DNA of 6,321 bases from Gammaproteobacteria bacterium (GCA_003645395.1 QNFC01000107.1:1-6321); one strand, 5' to 3'. Positions 1 through 6,100 are shown, counted from the stretch's first letter. Numbers and translations are program-made. Notes: generated by a model from the sequence alone, not told the origin.

Positions 1-494
1 TTACTTCAGTGCTGACAATGTAGCTCACTGTGAAGGCGCGGGGATCACACCCTATATCTCGGACCACCGGGAGCGACATAACCTTCCCTGGGATGAACGA
101 TTCAGAACGCCTCCCCCTTGCCCGGAGGATGCCAATGCTGTGACGGTAATGGCGCATCGATTGCGAACCGCTGAGGGTAAGGCAATCTATGCCAAACGGA
201 AGTCCACTGTGGAAACGGTATTTGGAATTGTTAAAGAGGTGATGGGGTTTCGGCGATTTCACCTTCGCGGACGGGATGCGGCGCAAGGCGAATGGAATCT
301 GGTGTGTATGGCATGGAATTTGAAGCGCATGTACGCCCTGGGAGGTTGAAAGGATGAATAAGGGAAGCCTTACTCTGAGAAATGACACCCAGTTTTACAC
401 GTTGGGAGAGATGTCAAACAAAAAATCGGGTTTGGTACTTGAGTGGACGTGGTTTACTCCATCGCCGCCCGGGCCAAACCCGACAGACTCCTAG
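1..494 (+). mobile_element. 3' part of an IS1182-like insertion sequence; right end tentative
   Basis: The transposase gene ends at 349. The following ~145 bases contain only a 46-codon open frame (354-494) with no recognisable product, as expected for an IS tail. The segment CCGACAGACTCCTAG at 480-494 resembles the terminal repeats I remember from several proteobacterial IS elements, so I place the right end tentatively there. The left end is outside the window, so the matching inverted repeat and the target duplication cannot be tested. The presence of an IS is well supported; the exact end is a guess. Confidence 0.4.
2..349 (+). CDS. IS1182-family transposase, C-terminal part (5' end outside window)
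   Basis: This is the end of a DDE transposase, open from the window edge to a TGA at 347-349; the first base of the window is out of frame. Visible features are a YFSADN stretch, which in this family directly follows the second catalytic aspartate, then a loop rich in D, E, H and R. The C-terminal block KRKSTVETVFGIVKEVMGFRRFHLRG follows, carrying the third acidic residue (Glu of STVE), and then GEWNLVCMAWNLKRM, the usual end of IS1182-type transposases. The Met encoded at 140 is internal to the conserved domain and is not the true start. The protein would cut and join the ends of its own insertion sequence. Family assignment is by remembered motif similarity and is fairly secure; whether the complete copy is active cannot be judged from this part. 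Confidence 0.85.
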   Translation, partial: YFSADNVAHCEGAGITPYISDHRERHNLPWDERFRTPPPCPEDANAVTVMAHRLRTAEGKAIYAKRKSTVETVFGIVKEVMGFRRFHLRGRDAAQGEWNLVCMAWNLKRMYALGG

Positions 495-1407
495 AGCTGG
501 TGCCAATCAGAAGAAGGCGGATTATTTAGCAGCTGTGGCTGGCTCCCTCACTCATACAGAGTCCCTGACTATCACAGCTTTGAAGGCAATGCCCGATACG
601 AGCTATACACTTTTGGCGAAGATCAATCATAAGAGCCAGTATACCGATAGCCTGGAATTAAAGACAAAAAATGGCTTGCTAGACGGGGCTATAGGCTACA
701 GTCAGGACATGACAGGTCAAATTATTGCCCAATCTCTAGGCTTACTCGCGCTTAAGACTGGCCGGAGTGCAGAGTTCGGCTCACTCGAGATGACCGAGGA
801 GACAGAGTGTACACCTACAGAATCGAGGATAGAGGTCAGGGCCACAATTGATCCCGATGATTCTGGGGAGCGAGCTGACCTAAATAGACGATTGAAACCG
901 GCCTGTTTGTGTATTGCTATTAATCCACCCCTAAACCGGGGCCTGCCCGAAATATATGGTAAAAAAGATGGGTGGAAAAATGCGAGCTTCGACGGCCTTG
1001 TTTATTCAACACCAGGGGATTATGAATTTGACATTATAAGGTATCAAACATCAGAAAGAACGATCGAATCTAGTGTTCGCCTGAGAACAGAACATATTAG
1101 TCTTGTCCAAGGTGGGTTGGCGGCTGTTATTCCTCTGGATCGGGGCACTCTTGCAAAAAATGAATATGATATAGTGTTCTCTGAGGGAGTTTTGGTAAAA
1201 TCCAAATCAATTCAGCCCAGCGAATCACTTGCCGCAATAATGATCATTCCTAATGCTCTCAGGGAGGTTTTTGCAATACCTACCGAGCTGATACAGCTAA
1301 AGTTTGACTATTCCTCATCCAGTGAAAAACTTCTTGCTAGCGAGAAGGCACTGATGACAACTCAAATGGAGATAGACGCCCTTCAGGCAATCATTGATGC
1401 TCAATAA
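382..1407 (+). CDS. Hypothetical lipoprotein-like protein, native N-terminus probably lost
   Basis: The open frame gives 341 residues, but only about residue 44 onward looks like real protein. The first ~40 residues (rich in R, Q, W and C) overlap the presumed IS tail and have no signal peptide. The ATG at 382 lacks a convincing Shine-Dalgarno, so the start is uncertain. The body has PDTSYTLLAKINHKSQYTDSLELKTKNGLL (70-100), then DMTGQIIAQSL (109-119), a mid-region GLVYSTPGDYEFDI (205-218), and a C-terminal block with PSESLAAIMIIPNALREVFAIPTELIQLKFDYSSSSEKLL, ending in a likely coiled coil (315-341). I recall this pattern from uncharacterised proteobacterial envelope proteins that normally begin with a signal peptide and a 'G.vY.lp' motif. 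No function is known to me. The DNA is visibly more AT-rich than the genes after 2340. It is probably a 5'-truncated or frameshifted gene whose product, if made, would not be exported. Confidence 0.6.
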   Translation: MTPSFTRWERCQTKNRVWYLSGRGLLHRRPGQTRQTPRAGANQKKADYLAAVAGSLTHTESLTITALKAMPDTSYTLLAKINHKSQYTDSLELKTKNGLLDGAIGYSQDMTGQIIAQSLGLLALKTGRSAEFGSLEMTEETECTPTESRIEVRATIDPDDSGERADLNRRLKPACLCIAINPPLNRGLPEIYGKKDGWKNASFDGLVYSTPGDYEFDIIRYQTSERTIESSVRLRTEHISLVQGGLAAVIPLDRGTLAKNEYDIVFSEGVLVKSKSIQPSESLAAIMIIPNALREVFAIPTELIQLKFDYSSSSEKLLASEKALMTTQMEIDALQAIIDAQ

Positions 1408-1481
1408 ATTTAGCGGTAAACGACCATAGGAGTGGCCGCCAAGATATAGCGTCCCTCTTCTTACAGGAAAATAGTAGCCTT

Positions 1482-2237
1482 CTAACTCACTGGCGGAATT
1501 GTATCGGTATTAACGAAAGACGTTTCGGGAGTTTTTCCAAATTTCAATTGTGCTCTGAGACGCTTTCTGGAATCGCGAAACTGGACAAAAAAACCAGCAA
1601 CGAAGAGCATTCCAACAAGGCCACTATACAACCCTTCCCTATATGTTGAGTCTGGTGACCAAGCCATGTAGATTACTGGGGAAAAAATCACCAGTGCGGA
1701 TATCAATGCTAATATGAATATCATGAACTTATCTGGTGATCGGAATAACCCTCTTTCAGAGAGTACCAGACCTTCGTTATCCAGAGGTAACTTGCGATGT
1801 TTTCCCAAGATATTCCAATACTCCGTATCCGAACTCTTAAGACAGTCAACGCTATCAGGATAACACCCTTCAAATTTGCGATATTTGATCGAATCCAGCG
1901 CTTGCCGGAAACAATTCATCTGCCGATAAGTAATTAGTCTGCTGGCGTGTATTGACAGCAGTTCCTTAATGATTACTATATTTATCAGGCCGATGAGAAC
2001 CAGTATCGCACCAAAAATATAGTTAAATGGTGCCTTGATAGTTATCCCTCCATCCTCCGAGTAAAGCTTGAATATAGTCATAAGCGCTGTAACTACGACA
2101 GACGACACTACCAGTGATAGCTTGAACAGAGAATACTTTCGTGCGTTGCAATCCGCTAAATACTCAGCCAACATGGCCATTTCCGTATTAATATTGTTAA
2201 AGCAAATTTTGTCGTCTTCACTATATACGCGCTCCAT
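1482..2237 (-). CDS. Four-helix integral membrane protein of unknown function
   Basis: The 251-residue protein starts at an ATG preceded by AAAGGAG five bases upstream, so the start is secure. A soluble N-terminus (1-35, with ICFNNINTEMAMLAEYLADCNARKYS) leads into hydrophobic segments at about 36-56 and 71-92. A polar loop of ~75 residues follows (93-170, with several Cys and basic residues), then segments at 171-192 and 203-220 and a basic tail (RDSRKRLRAQLKFGK). Helix pairs flanking a cytosolic loop, plus an N-terminal amphipathic region, loosely recall small membrane effectors such as SLATT-type proteins of conflict systems, but I do not recognise a named family. It lies 97 bases downstream of the S8 peptidase gene on the same strand, so the two are probably co-transcribed, and it converges on the hypothetical gene ending at 1407. 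The DNA is AT-richer than the peptidase gene. Confidence 0.8.
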   Translation of the reverse strand: MERVYSEDDKICFNNINTEMAMLAEYLADCNARKYSLFKLSLVVSSVVVTALMTIFKLYSEDGGITIKAPFNYIFGAILVLIGLINIVIIKELLSIHASRLITYRQMNCFRQALDSIKYRKFEGCYPDSVDCLKSSDTEYWNILGKHRKLPLDNEGLVLSERGLFRSPDKFMIFILALISALVIFSPVIYMAWSPDSTYREGLYSGLVGMLFVAGFFVQFRDSRKRLRAQLKFGKTPETSFVNTDTIPPVS

Positions 2238-2242
2238 GGAAG

Positions 2243-2249
2243 CTCCTTT
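2243..2249 (-). promoter_or_regulatory. Ribosome binding site of the membrane protein
   Basis: On the minus strand the sequence reads AAAGGAG, five bases before the ATG at 2237. It fixes the start and shows that the gene is translated independently of the upstream peptidase. Confidence 0.75.
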
Positions 2250-2336
2250 AGGTTGGTATGGGCTAGCAATAATTCATATCAGCTTTATACCTAACAGAAG
2301 GCACAACTCACGATGAAACCTTCGCTGTAAAACCTG

Positions 2337-3542
2337 CTATTGAGGCGCTTGCACCAATCCGTTTCCTAGATCGACTAGTTCCCCTTGTGTGGCGAATCTG
2401 GAGTGATCGCCGCTTGCGATTAATCTCGCTTCGAGAATGGATGCGTCAAGGCTACCGAATTGAGCACTGATCATCTGCGCCCACAGCGCTGCCACTCCAG
2501 CGACATGCGGAGTAGCCATACTGGTGCCACTAAGGGAGCGCAGCCCACCGCCTGCTTTTGCAGACACGACACCCACACCGGGCCCAACGATATTCGGCTT
2601 GGTATTGGAAAAAGGGGCGACCTTCAGATTTGCTCCCTCTTCCCCAACCGCGCCTACCGCCAGGATACCGGTAGCGGACGCGGGCGGAGCCACGGCCACT
2701 TCATACTGCGGTCTGTTACTTTCATTTCCAGACGCGGCGACGATAATCCCACTTTTGCCAAAATTTCCCTTGGCATTGACAAGACTGGCCAAGCTGTTGA
2801 AAAGATTAATATTCGCCCTGTAACCTTCCAGGGCGATGGAGGTCGCGGGCTCGGTCTCGAGTCCGTGAGCATCCATAAGGAATTTCACGTAACCCGGGAA
2901 ATCAATCCCCAGGGACATGGAGATAACATTCGCACCCTCCTCCATTGCCCACTCTATGGCCGACACAATGTCAGTAGACGAACCGCCGCCGCTACCTAGC
3001 ACCTTGCCTATAATGGCATGATCGACCCCGCGGGCGACCCCGATTCGCGTCCCATCTACATCCCGACCAAAAATCGTCCCCGCGCAGTGGGTACCGTGGC
3101 CGTGAATATCGTCGTCGACCTCCTGTGTGAAATTTTTTCGGGTCAATAGCATCCCGGCAAAGGCCGAATGATTGGGGTCAATACCCGTATCCAAAACAGC
3201 CACCTTGACACCCGATCCATCAAAACCGGACGTATCGGCGCCCACCGCCTCAATGCCCCAGGTATTTCCTGAAGCGCTCGCATCAGCATCAGCGGAATCG
3301 ACAGGCTCTATCAGCGTCAGCGGCATCGCCTCTGCGATGGCGAGCGTATCCGGGTCGCGCCGAATATCCTCCTGCTCGGTGCTACTGAGCTCGCTTGTCG
3401 AAATTTCGATGTCTGGTGTGGTCTCAAATGAGTTCGAGGATTCCCTCATCATTCCCATTACGCCGAATGCACTCCTGGAAATCCCTCCGAATTCCGGGGC
3501 CATTCTGTTTATAACCTGAATAACCGAGTATTTCTTTTTCAT
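2337..3542 (-). CDS. S8 (subtilisin-like) serine peptidase, apparently intracellular
   Basis: I choose Met at 3542 (401 residues), directly after an AGAGGGTGG Shine-Dalgarno. The frame is open 20 codons further, to 3602, but that start has no ribosome site. In numbering from 3602, the catalytic triad is complete: Asp138 in VAVLDTGID, His169 in HGHGTHCAG and Ser361 in SLSGTSMATPHVAG. The oxyanion Asn293 is in AASGNES. The N-terminus (MKKKYSVIQVINRM) is not a signal peptide. Residues ~60-100, with EQEDIRRDPDTLAIAEAMPLTLIEP, look like a short I9-type prodomain, followed by an acidic Ala/Ser linker. Between strands of the core (~231-285) sits an insertion, DFPGYVKFLMDAHGLETEPATSIALEGYRANINLFN, which I associate with a bacterial S8 subgroup. 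The protein ends soon after the core with no secretion or anchoring domain, so a cytoplasmic endopeptidase activated by self-cleavage is likely. The substrate is unknown; its partner may be the membrane protein just downstream. Confidence 0.93.
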   Translation of the reverse strand: MKKKYSVIQVINRMAPEFGGISRSAFGVMGMMRESSNSFETTPDIEISTSELSSTEQEDIRRDPDTLAIAEAMPLTLIEPVDSADADASASGNTWGIEAVGADTSGFDGSGVKVAVLDTGIDPNHSAFAGMLLTRKNFTQEVDDDIHGHGTHCAGTIFGRDVDGTRIGVARGVDHAIIGKVLGSGGGSSTDIVSAIEWAMEEGANVISMSLGIDFPGYVKFLMDAHGLETEPATSIALEGYRANINLFNSLASLVNAKGNFGKSGIIVAASGNESNRPQYEVAVAPPASATGILAVGAVGEEGANLKVAPFSNTKPNIVGPGVGVVSAKAGGGLRSLSGTSMATPHVAGVAALWAQMISAQFGSLDASILEARLIASGDHSRFATQGELVDLGNGLVQAPQ

Positions 3543-3546
3543 GTGA

Positions 3547-3555
3547 CCACCCTCT
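3547..3555 (-). promoter_or_regulatory. Ribosome binding site deciding the peptidase start
   Basis: The minus strand reads AGAGGGTGG, then TCAC, then ATG at 3542. This purine-rich site selects the internal Met over the Met at 3602, which has no comparable site upstream. Confidence 0.65.
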
Positions 3556-3590
3556 TGTGAATTTTTCGGATGTGAATATCTCCCGCTGAT

Positions 3591-3606
3591 GGGTATTAAC
3601 ATACCC
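3591..3606. promoter_or_regulatory. Perfect dyad GGGTAT-TAAC-ATACCC, candidate operator
   Basis: Two 6-base arms are exact reverse complements around a 4-base spacer, 48 bases upstream of the chosen peptidase start and close to the end of the truncated GMC gene. The size suits a small dimeric regulator. No clear sigma-70 promoter could be matched to it, so a role in controlling the peptidase/membrane-protein pair is inference; it could also be chance or a mark of the recombination junction. Confidence 0.35.
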
Positions 3607-4407
3607 TCAGCAATTCTGGTTCCGATGGCACGGTACAGGAACTGATCCTGTCACCGATGAGTTCTCATTGGACAGCGTAGCCAAGAATCGGCCCGACCGG
3701 TATTACACGCAATTACACGAGCAAAATGTGGGGGTAGTTGGCGTGGCCCACGTTCGCGCCCCAGTCAATGGTGACTGATCTTCTCAACGGCACAGGCGGG
3801 CTGGGCTACCCGCCGCTGTACGGTAAAGACCTCAAAAACGCTTTGAATCATGTGGTAACGCGGCAGTTTCGATTTGCCTTTGAATTCGAAGAGCTGCCCA
3901 CCCCCAAGAGCTTTATCGAGCCTGCCACCGAGGTGGCGTACGGCAGCCTCTATGCCGACCCGTTGGGCATTCCCCGACCGGTAGTTAACTACGAGATTAT
4001 GGACACGGAGATGACTGATGGCTGCTACGTGGTTGACGCCTATGCGCAGGTGGCGGGCAATGCCTCAAAGGGCATACAGGGGGTAGCACCCAAGATGCTG
4101 AATCAACTGGGTACAAAAAACTTCACCCAGGTACAAACGGAGCAGCCCGGCACATTCAGCTACCAGGATCAGCAATACCAGTTTCGCGGCGCCGGCCATA
4201 TTTTTGGCACCACGCGGATGGGAGATGATTCCACCGATTCAGTGGTTAACTGGCAGCAACGCAGCTGGGATCACGCTAACTTGTTTATCGTCGGTTGCGG
4301 TGTGTTTCCCACTACCGGCACTGCCAACCCCACGCTTACCGCTGCGGCTCTGGCGCTGTGGGCGGCGGATACCATCCAGGCGGAAATACAGCAGGGGGGT
4401 CGGTTGA
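3602..4407 (+). pseudogene. GMC-family FAD-dependent oxidoreductase, 5'-truncated and frameshifted
   Basis: The main piece, in the frame of 3738-4409, encodes the GMC C-terminal domain: LLNGTGGLGYPPLYGKDLKNALNHV, FAFEFEELPTPKSFIEP, DPLGIPRPVVNY, then GAGHIFGTTRMGDD with the active-site His, NLFIVGCGVFPTTGTANPTLTAAALALWAAD with the second catalytic position as Asn, and the FAD-contacting end. The FAD-binding N-terminus (GxGxxG) is absent. Upstream, a different frame is open from 3590 to a TGA at 3776-3778 and reads, from about 3617, FWFRWHGTGTDPVTDEF...YYTQLHEQNVGVVGVAHVRAPVN. This looks like the preceding part of the same enzyme, so I infer a frameshift near 3765-3775. The only start in the main frame is a TTG with no ribosome site. 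At the 3' end a run of six G removes the likely native stop (TGA 4405-4407) and joins the frame to the next gene. Members oxidise alcohols or sugars with FAD; this copy cannot bind FAD. Confidence 0.85.
4393..4399 (+). other. AGGGGGG tract: ribosome site of alsD and probable frameshift point
   Basis: An A followed by six G lies ten bases before the ATG at 4410 and can serve as its Shine-Dalgarno. With one G fewer, the GMC frame would end at the TGA 4405-4407, three bases before that ATG, a normal operon arrangement. As it stands, the GMC frame reads straight into the next gene. Confidence 0.5.
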
Positions 4408-4409
4408 GC

Positions 4410-4719
4410 ATGTGCCGCTTTCTGCTCAGCCTGTCATTGTGCGTATTGGCCGCTTGTGCGGGCACAGGCGACGTGCTCGCACAACAAACCTTTTATCAAG
4501 TTGGTCCCGTTATTTCCCTACTGAACGGCGTTTACGATGGCCAAACCCGGGTGGCTGAAATAAGAACACAGGGCGGCCAGGGGTTGGGCACTTGGGACAA
4601 GCCCAACGGCGAGGGGCTCATTGTCGATGGCGTATTCTACCAGGTATTGGCTGATGGCAGCGTAGCCACGCCCCCAGACACCGCGATCATGCCCTTCGCA
4701 TAGCTTACGTTCTTTGAAG
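4410..4719 (+). pseudogene. alsD: Acetolactate decarboxylase, N-terminal fragment with premature stop
   Basis: From ATG 4410, residues 1-25 are a signal sequence (MCRFLLSLSLCVLAACAGTG, with a possible LAAC lipobox at Cys16, or cleavage after VLA). The mature part, YQVGPVISLLNGVYDGQTRVAEI...GLGTWDKPNGEGLIVDGVFYQVLADGSVATPPD...PFA, matches the N-terminal half of AlsD/BudA closely; the Bacillus protein has YQVSTMTSLLDGVYDG and the FDGEFYRL region in the same order. A TAG at 4701-4703 interrupts it, yet the same frame continues with LTFFEA, aligning to the FTFF that follows PFCS in AlsD. Homology ends there. The C-terminal half with the metal-binding histidines is missing, so the remnant cannot convert acetolactate to acetoin. 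It follows the GMC remnant directly and was probably in the same operon. Confidence 0.85.
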
Positions 4720-4720
4720 C

Positions 4721-5098
4721 ATGTCACTGCCGCAGGGCATGCCCTACACGCGGATCAGCGCCTACCTCGACCCCCAGCAAGCCATGCGCTTGCTAAAGCA
4801 GTGGCAGGACGCAACCAGCAAAATCCCCAAGCTGCATTATCCACTGATTGAGGGCGAAAATTATTCTACCTGGACAGTAGAAGGAATATGCAGAGTGGTG
4901 CGAGAGTTTGGCTTGCGCGTGAACATAAATCTGATTCGCTACAACCCCTACTCTGAAAAACAGGGCAAGGAACCTTCACTGGCCCGCTATGAGCTCATAA
5001 AGAGGACCTACCAGGACTTTTTGCCTGAATCAAAAGTACAGATCGTCACTTGGGTTGGCTACGATGTCTATGCCGCCTGCGGGATGTTTTACTGCTGA
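4721..5098 (+). pseudogene. RlmN/Cfr-like radical SAM protein, C-terminal fragment
   Basis: The 125 codons match the final third of RlmN-type proteins: DPQQAMRLLKQWQDATSKIPKLHYPLIEGEN (17-47), GLRVNINLIRYNP (64-76), then LPESKVQIVTWVGYDVYAACGMFYC to the end. The CGMF cysteine (120) corresponds to the conserved C-terminal cysteine that becomes methylated in RlmN/Cfr enzymes. The N-terminal domain and the CxxxCxxC iron-sulphur motif are gone, and an in-frame TGA (4715-4717) lies just before the ATG at 4721, so the start is a by-product of the junction with alsD. Intact relatives methylate adenine C2 or C8 in RNA, but this branch, with an operon partner in the flavin reductase family, may have another substrate. 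The stop overlaps the next ATG by one base (TGATG), showing they were one operon. Confidence 0.82.
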
Positions 5099-5664
5099 TG
5101 GAAACGTGCTTTAGCAGCCAATCCCGTCAGCAGTTCAGACAATATTTTCAGCCCTCCCGGTTGGTTGTCGGTGTGGTATCAGGCGATAGTTGCGGGACTA
5201 TTAATTTAATCACCTTGAGCTTTAACACGCACTGCTCCTATAAGCCGCTCATGATGGCTTTCTCCATTCATAACAGTACTTATTCCTACCCGTTGTTCCA
5301 GCGTGCAGCGCAATGTGTATTGGCCGTTCCAGGGGAAGGGTTGGCGCAAGAAGTATTGGAGTGCGGGATTCTGTCTGGCCGCCGCGTAAACAAATTAAAG
5401 AAATTCAATCTCAAACTGGAGAAAAGCCAGAACATTGATACACAGGGCTTGCGCGGGTGTATCGCCAACATTGAACTTGTCATAAGACAGCGCATCGAGG
5501 TTGGCGACAGCATGATGCTCATAGCGGAAGTGATGAGCTATCGTGTGAATACCAGCATCAGGCAGCGCAACCTGTTGTCGCTGGGGCCCAGGACAGCGGG
5601 CTACGAAGTACTGGCCTCAAAAGGCATCCATCGAATCGGAGCTTATACAGCTACAAGGAGCTAA
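5098..5664 (+). CDS. Flavin reductase-like domain protein (FMN-binding split barrel)
   Basis: The start ATG at 5098 overlaps the stop of the radical SAM fragment (TGATG), which favours it over the upstream Met at 5050 that lies inside that fragment; no strong Shine-Dalgarno is present, suggesting translational coupling. The 188-residue protein has SRLVVGVVSGDSCGTINLITLSFNTHCSYKPLMMAFSIHNSTYSYPLF (20-67), the typical N-x-hT-(x)n-S...P FMN-binding pattern, then AQCVLAVPGEGLAQEVLECGILSGR (71-95) and a second strand set NIELVIRQRIEVGDSMMLIAEVMSYRVN (124-151). Such proteins reduce or bind flavin with NAD(P)H and often supply an oxidoreductase or act as flavoenzymes. Domain order and length fit an intact single-domain protein. 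It is followed after one base by the deaminase-like gene. The partner enzyme and substrate are unknown. Confidence 0.8.
   Translation: METCFSSQSRQQFRQYFQPSRLVVGVVSGDSCGTINLITLSFNTHCSYKPLMMAFSIHNSTYSYPLFQRAAQCVLAVPGEGLAQEVLECGILSGRRVNKLKKFNLKLEKSQNIDTQGLRGCIANIELVIRQRIEVGDSMMLIAEVMSYRVNTSIRQRNLLSLGPRTAGYEVLASKGIHRIGAYTATRS
5655..5660 (+). promoter_or_regulatory. Ribosome binding site of the deaminase-like gene
   Basis: AAGGAG lies inside the last codons of the flavin reductase gene, five bases before ATG 5666. It fixes this start and shows tight operon packing. Confidence 0.75.
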
Positions 5665-5665
5665 C

Positions 5666-6100
5666 ATGGCACAAAGTAAACGACTTTCACAAACAGCCTG
5701 CTATCTGGAGATTGCCAAAACAGTCGCCAGGGTATCGCAGGACCCATCTACCCGTGTGGGGGCAGTTATTGTCGCCAGGGATGGCAGCGTTTCGCTGGGT
5801 TACAACCGCCTTCCAAAACGGGTGAAAAACGCACGCCAACACTGGAATCACCCCAACAAATACAAGCTGGTTATTACCGCCGAGATGGATGCGATTCAAA
5901 ATGCCGCTGGGACTGACTTGACCGGCGCTACGCTGTACCTGAGTGAAGCGGCCTGTACCCTGGGCGCAAAATCAGTCGTTGACTCGGGTATCGGGCACGT
6001 CGTCCACCCCATTGCCCGCTTGTCTACGGACAAGCAGGGTGATCACAACTATGCCTGCAAGTTATTGTCAGAAGCGAAGATCAAGGTGACTAAAAAATAG
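5666..6100 (+). CDS. dCMP-deaminase-like protein lacking zinc ligands
   Basis: The 144-residue protein has the cytidine/dCMP deaminase layout: SQDPSTRVGAVIVARDGSVSLGYNRLPKRV (24-53), HPNKYKLVITAEMDAIQNA (62-80), GATLYLSEAACTLGAKSVVDSGIGHVVHP (87-115). In active dCMP deaminases the second block reads HAEMNAI and the third PCxxC. Here the His is Thr71, the Glu is kept (Glu73), the first Cys is kept (Cys97) and the second is Gly100, with Pro changed to Ala. Two of three zinc ligands are therefore gone and deaminase activity is unlikely. Length and the rest of the fold look normal and the frame is undamaged, so it may be a pseudoenzyme with a binding or regulatory role, or a gene starting to decay. 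It begins one base after the flavin reductase stop. Confidence 0.82.
   Translation: MAQSKRLSQTACYLEIAKTVARVSQDPSTRVGAVIVARDGSVSLGYNRLPKRVKNARQHWNHPNKYKLVITAEMDAIQNAAGTDLTGATLYLSEAACTLGAKSVVDSGIGHVVHPIARLSTDKQGDHNYACKLLSEAKIKVTKK

Noticed and set aside
354..494. 46-codon frame starting just after the transposase
   Set aside because: No recognisable product; it ends in the presumed IS terminal sequence and is best read as IS tail.
2068..2316. Plus-strand 82-codon frame overlapping the start of the membrane protein gene
   Set aside because: It mostly mirrors the N-terminal coding region of the minus-strand gene, which has a strong Shine-Dalgarno and clear membrane segments.
2460..2999. Plus-strand open frames of 179 and 99 codons opposite the peptidase
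   Set aside because: They lie wholly within the peptidase gene, whose catalytic motifs are unmistakable; their translations are low-complexity or Arg/His/Pro-rich and have no ribosome site.
3172..3519. Plus-strand 115-codon Ser/Pro/Ala-rich frame
   Set aside because: Antisense of the peptidase N-terminal region; the composition reflects the complementary codons.
5286..5522. Minus-strand 78-codon frame inside the flavin reductase gene
   Set aside because: Shadow of a well-supported coding frame; the translation is unlike any family I know.
5687..5899. Minus-strand 70-codon frame inside the deaminase-like gene
   Set aside because: Antisense of a conserved deaminase-fold frame with its own ribosome site.
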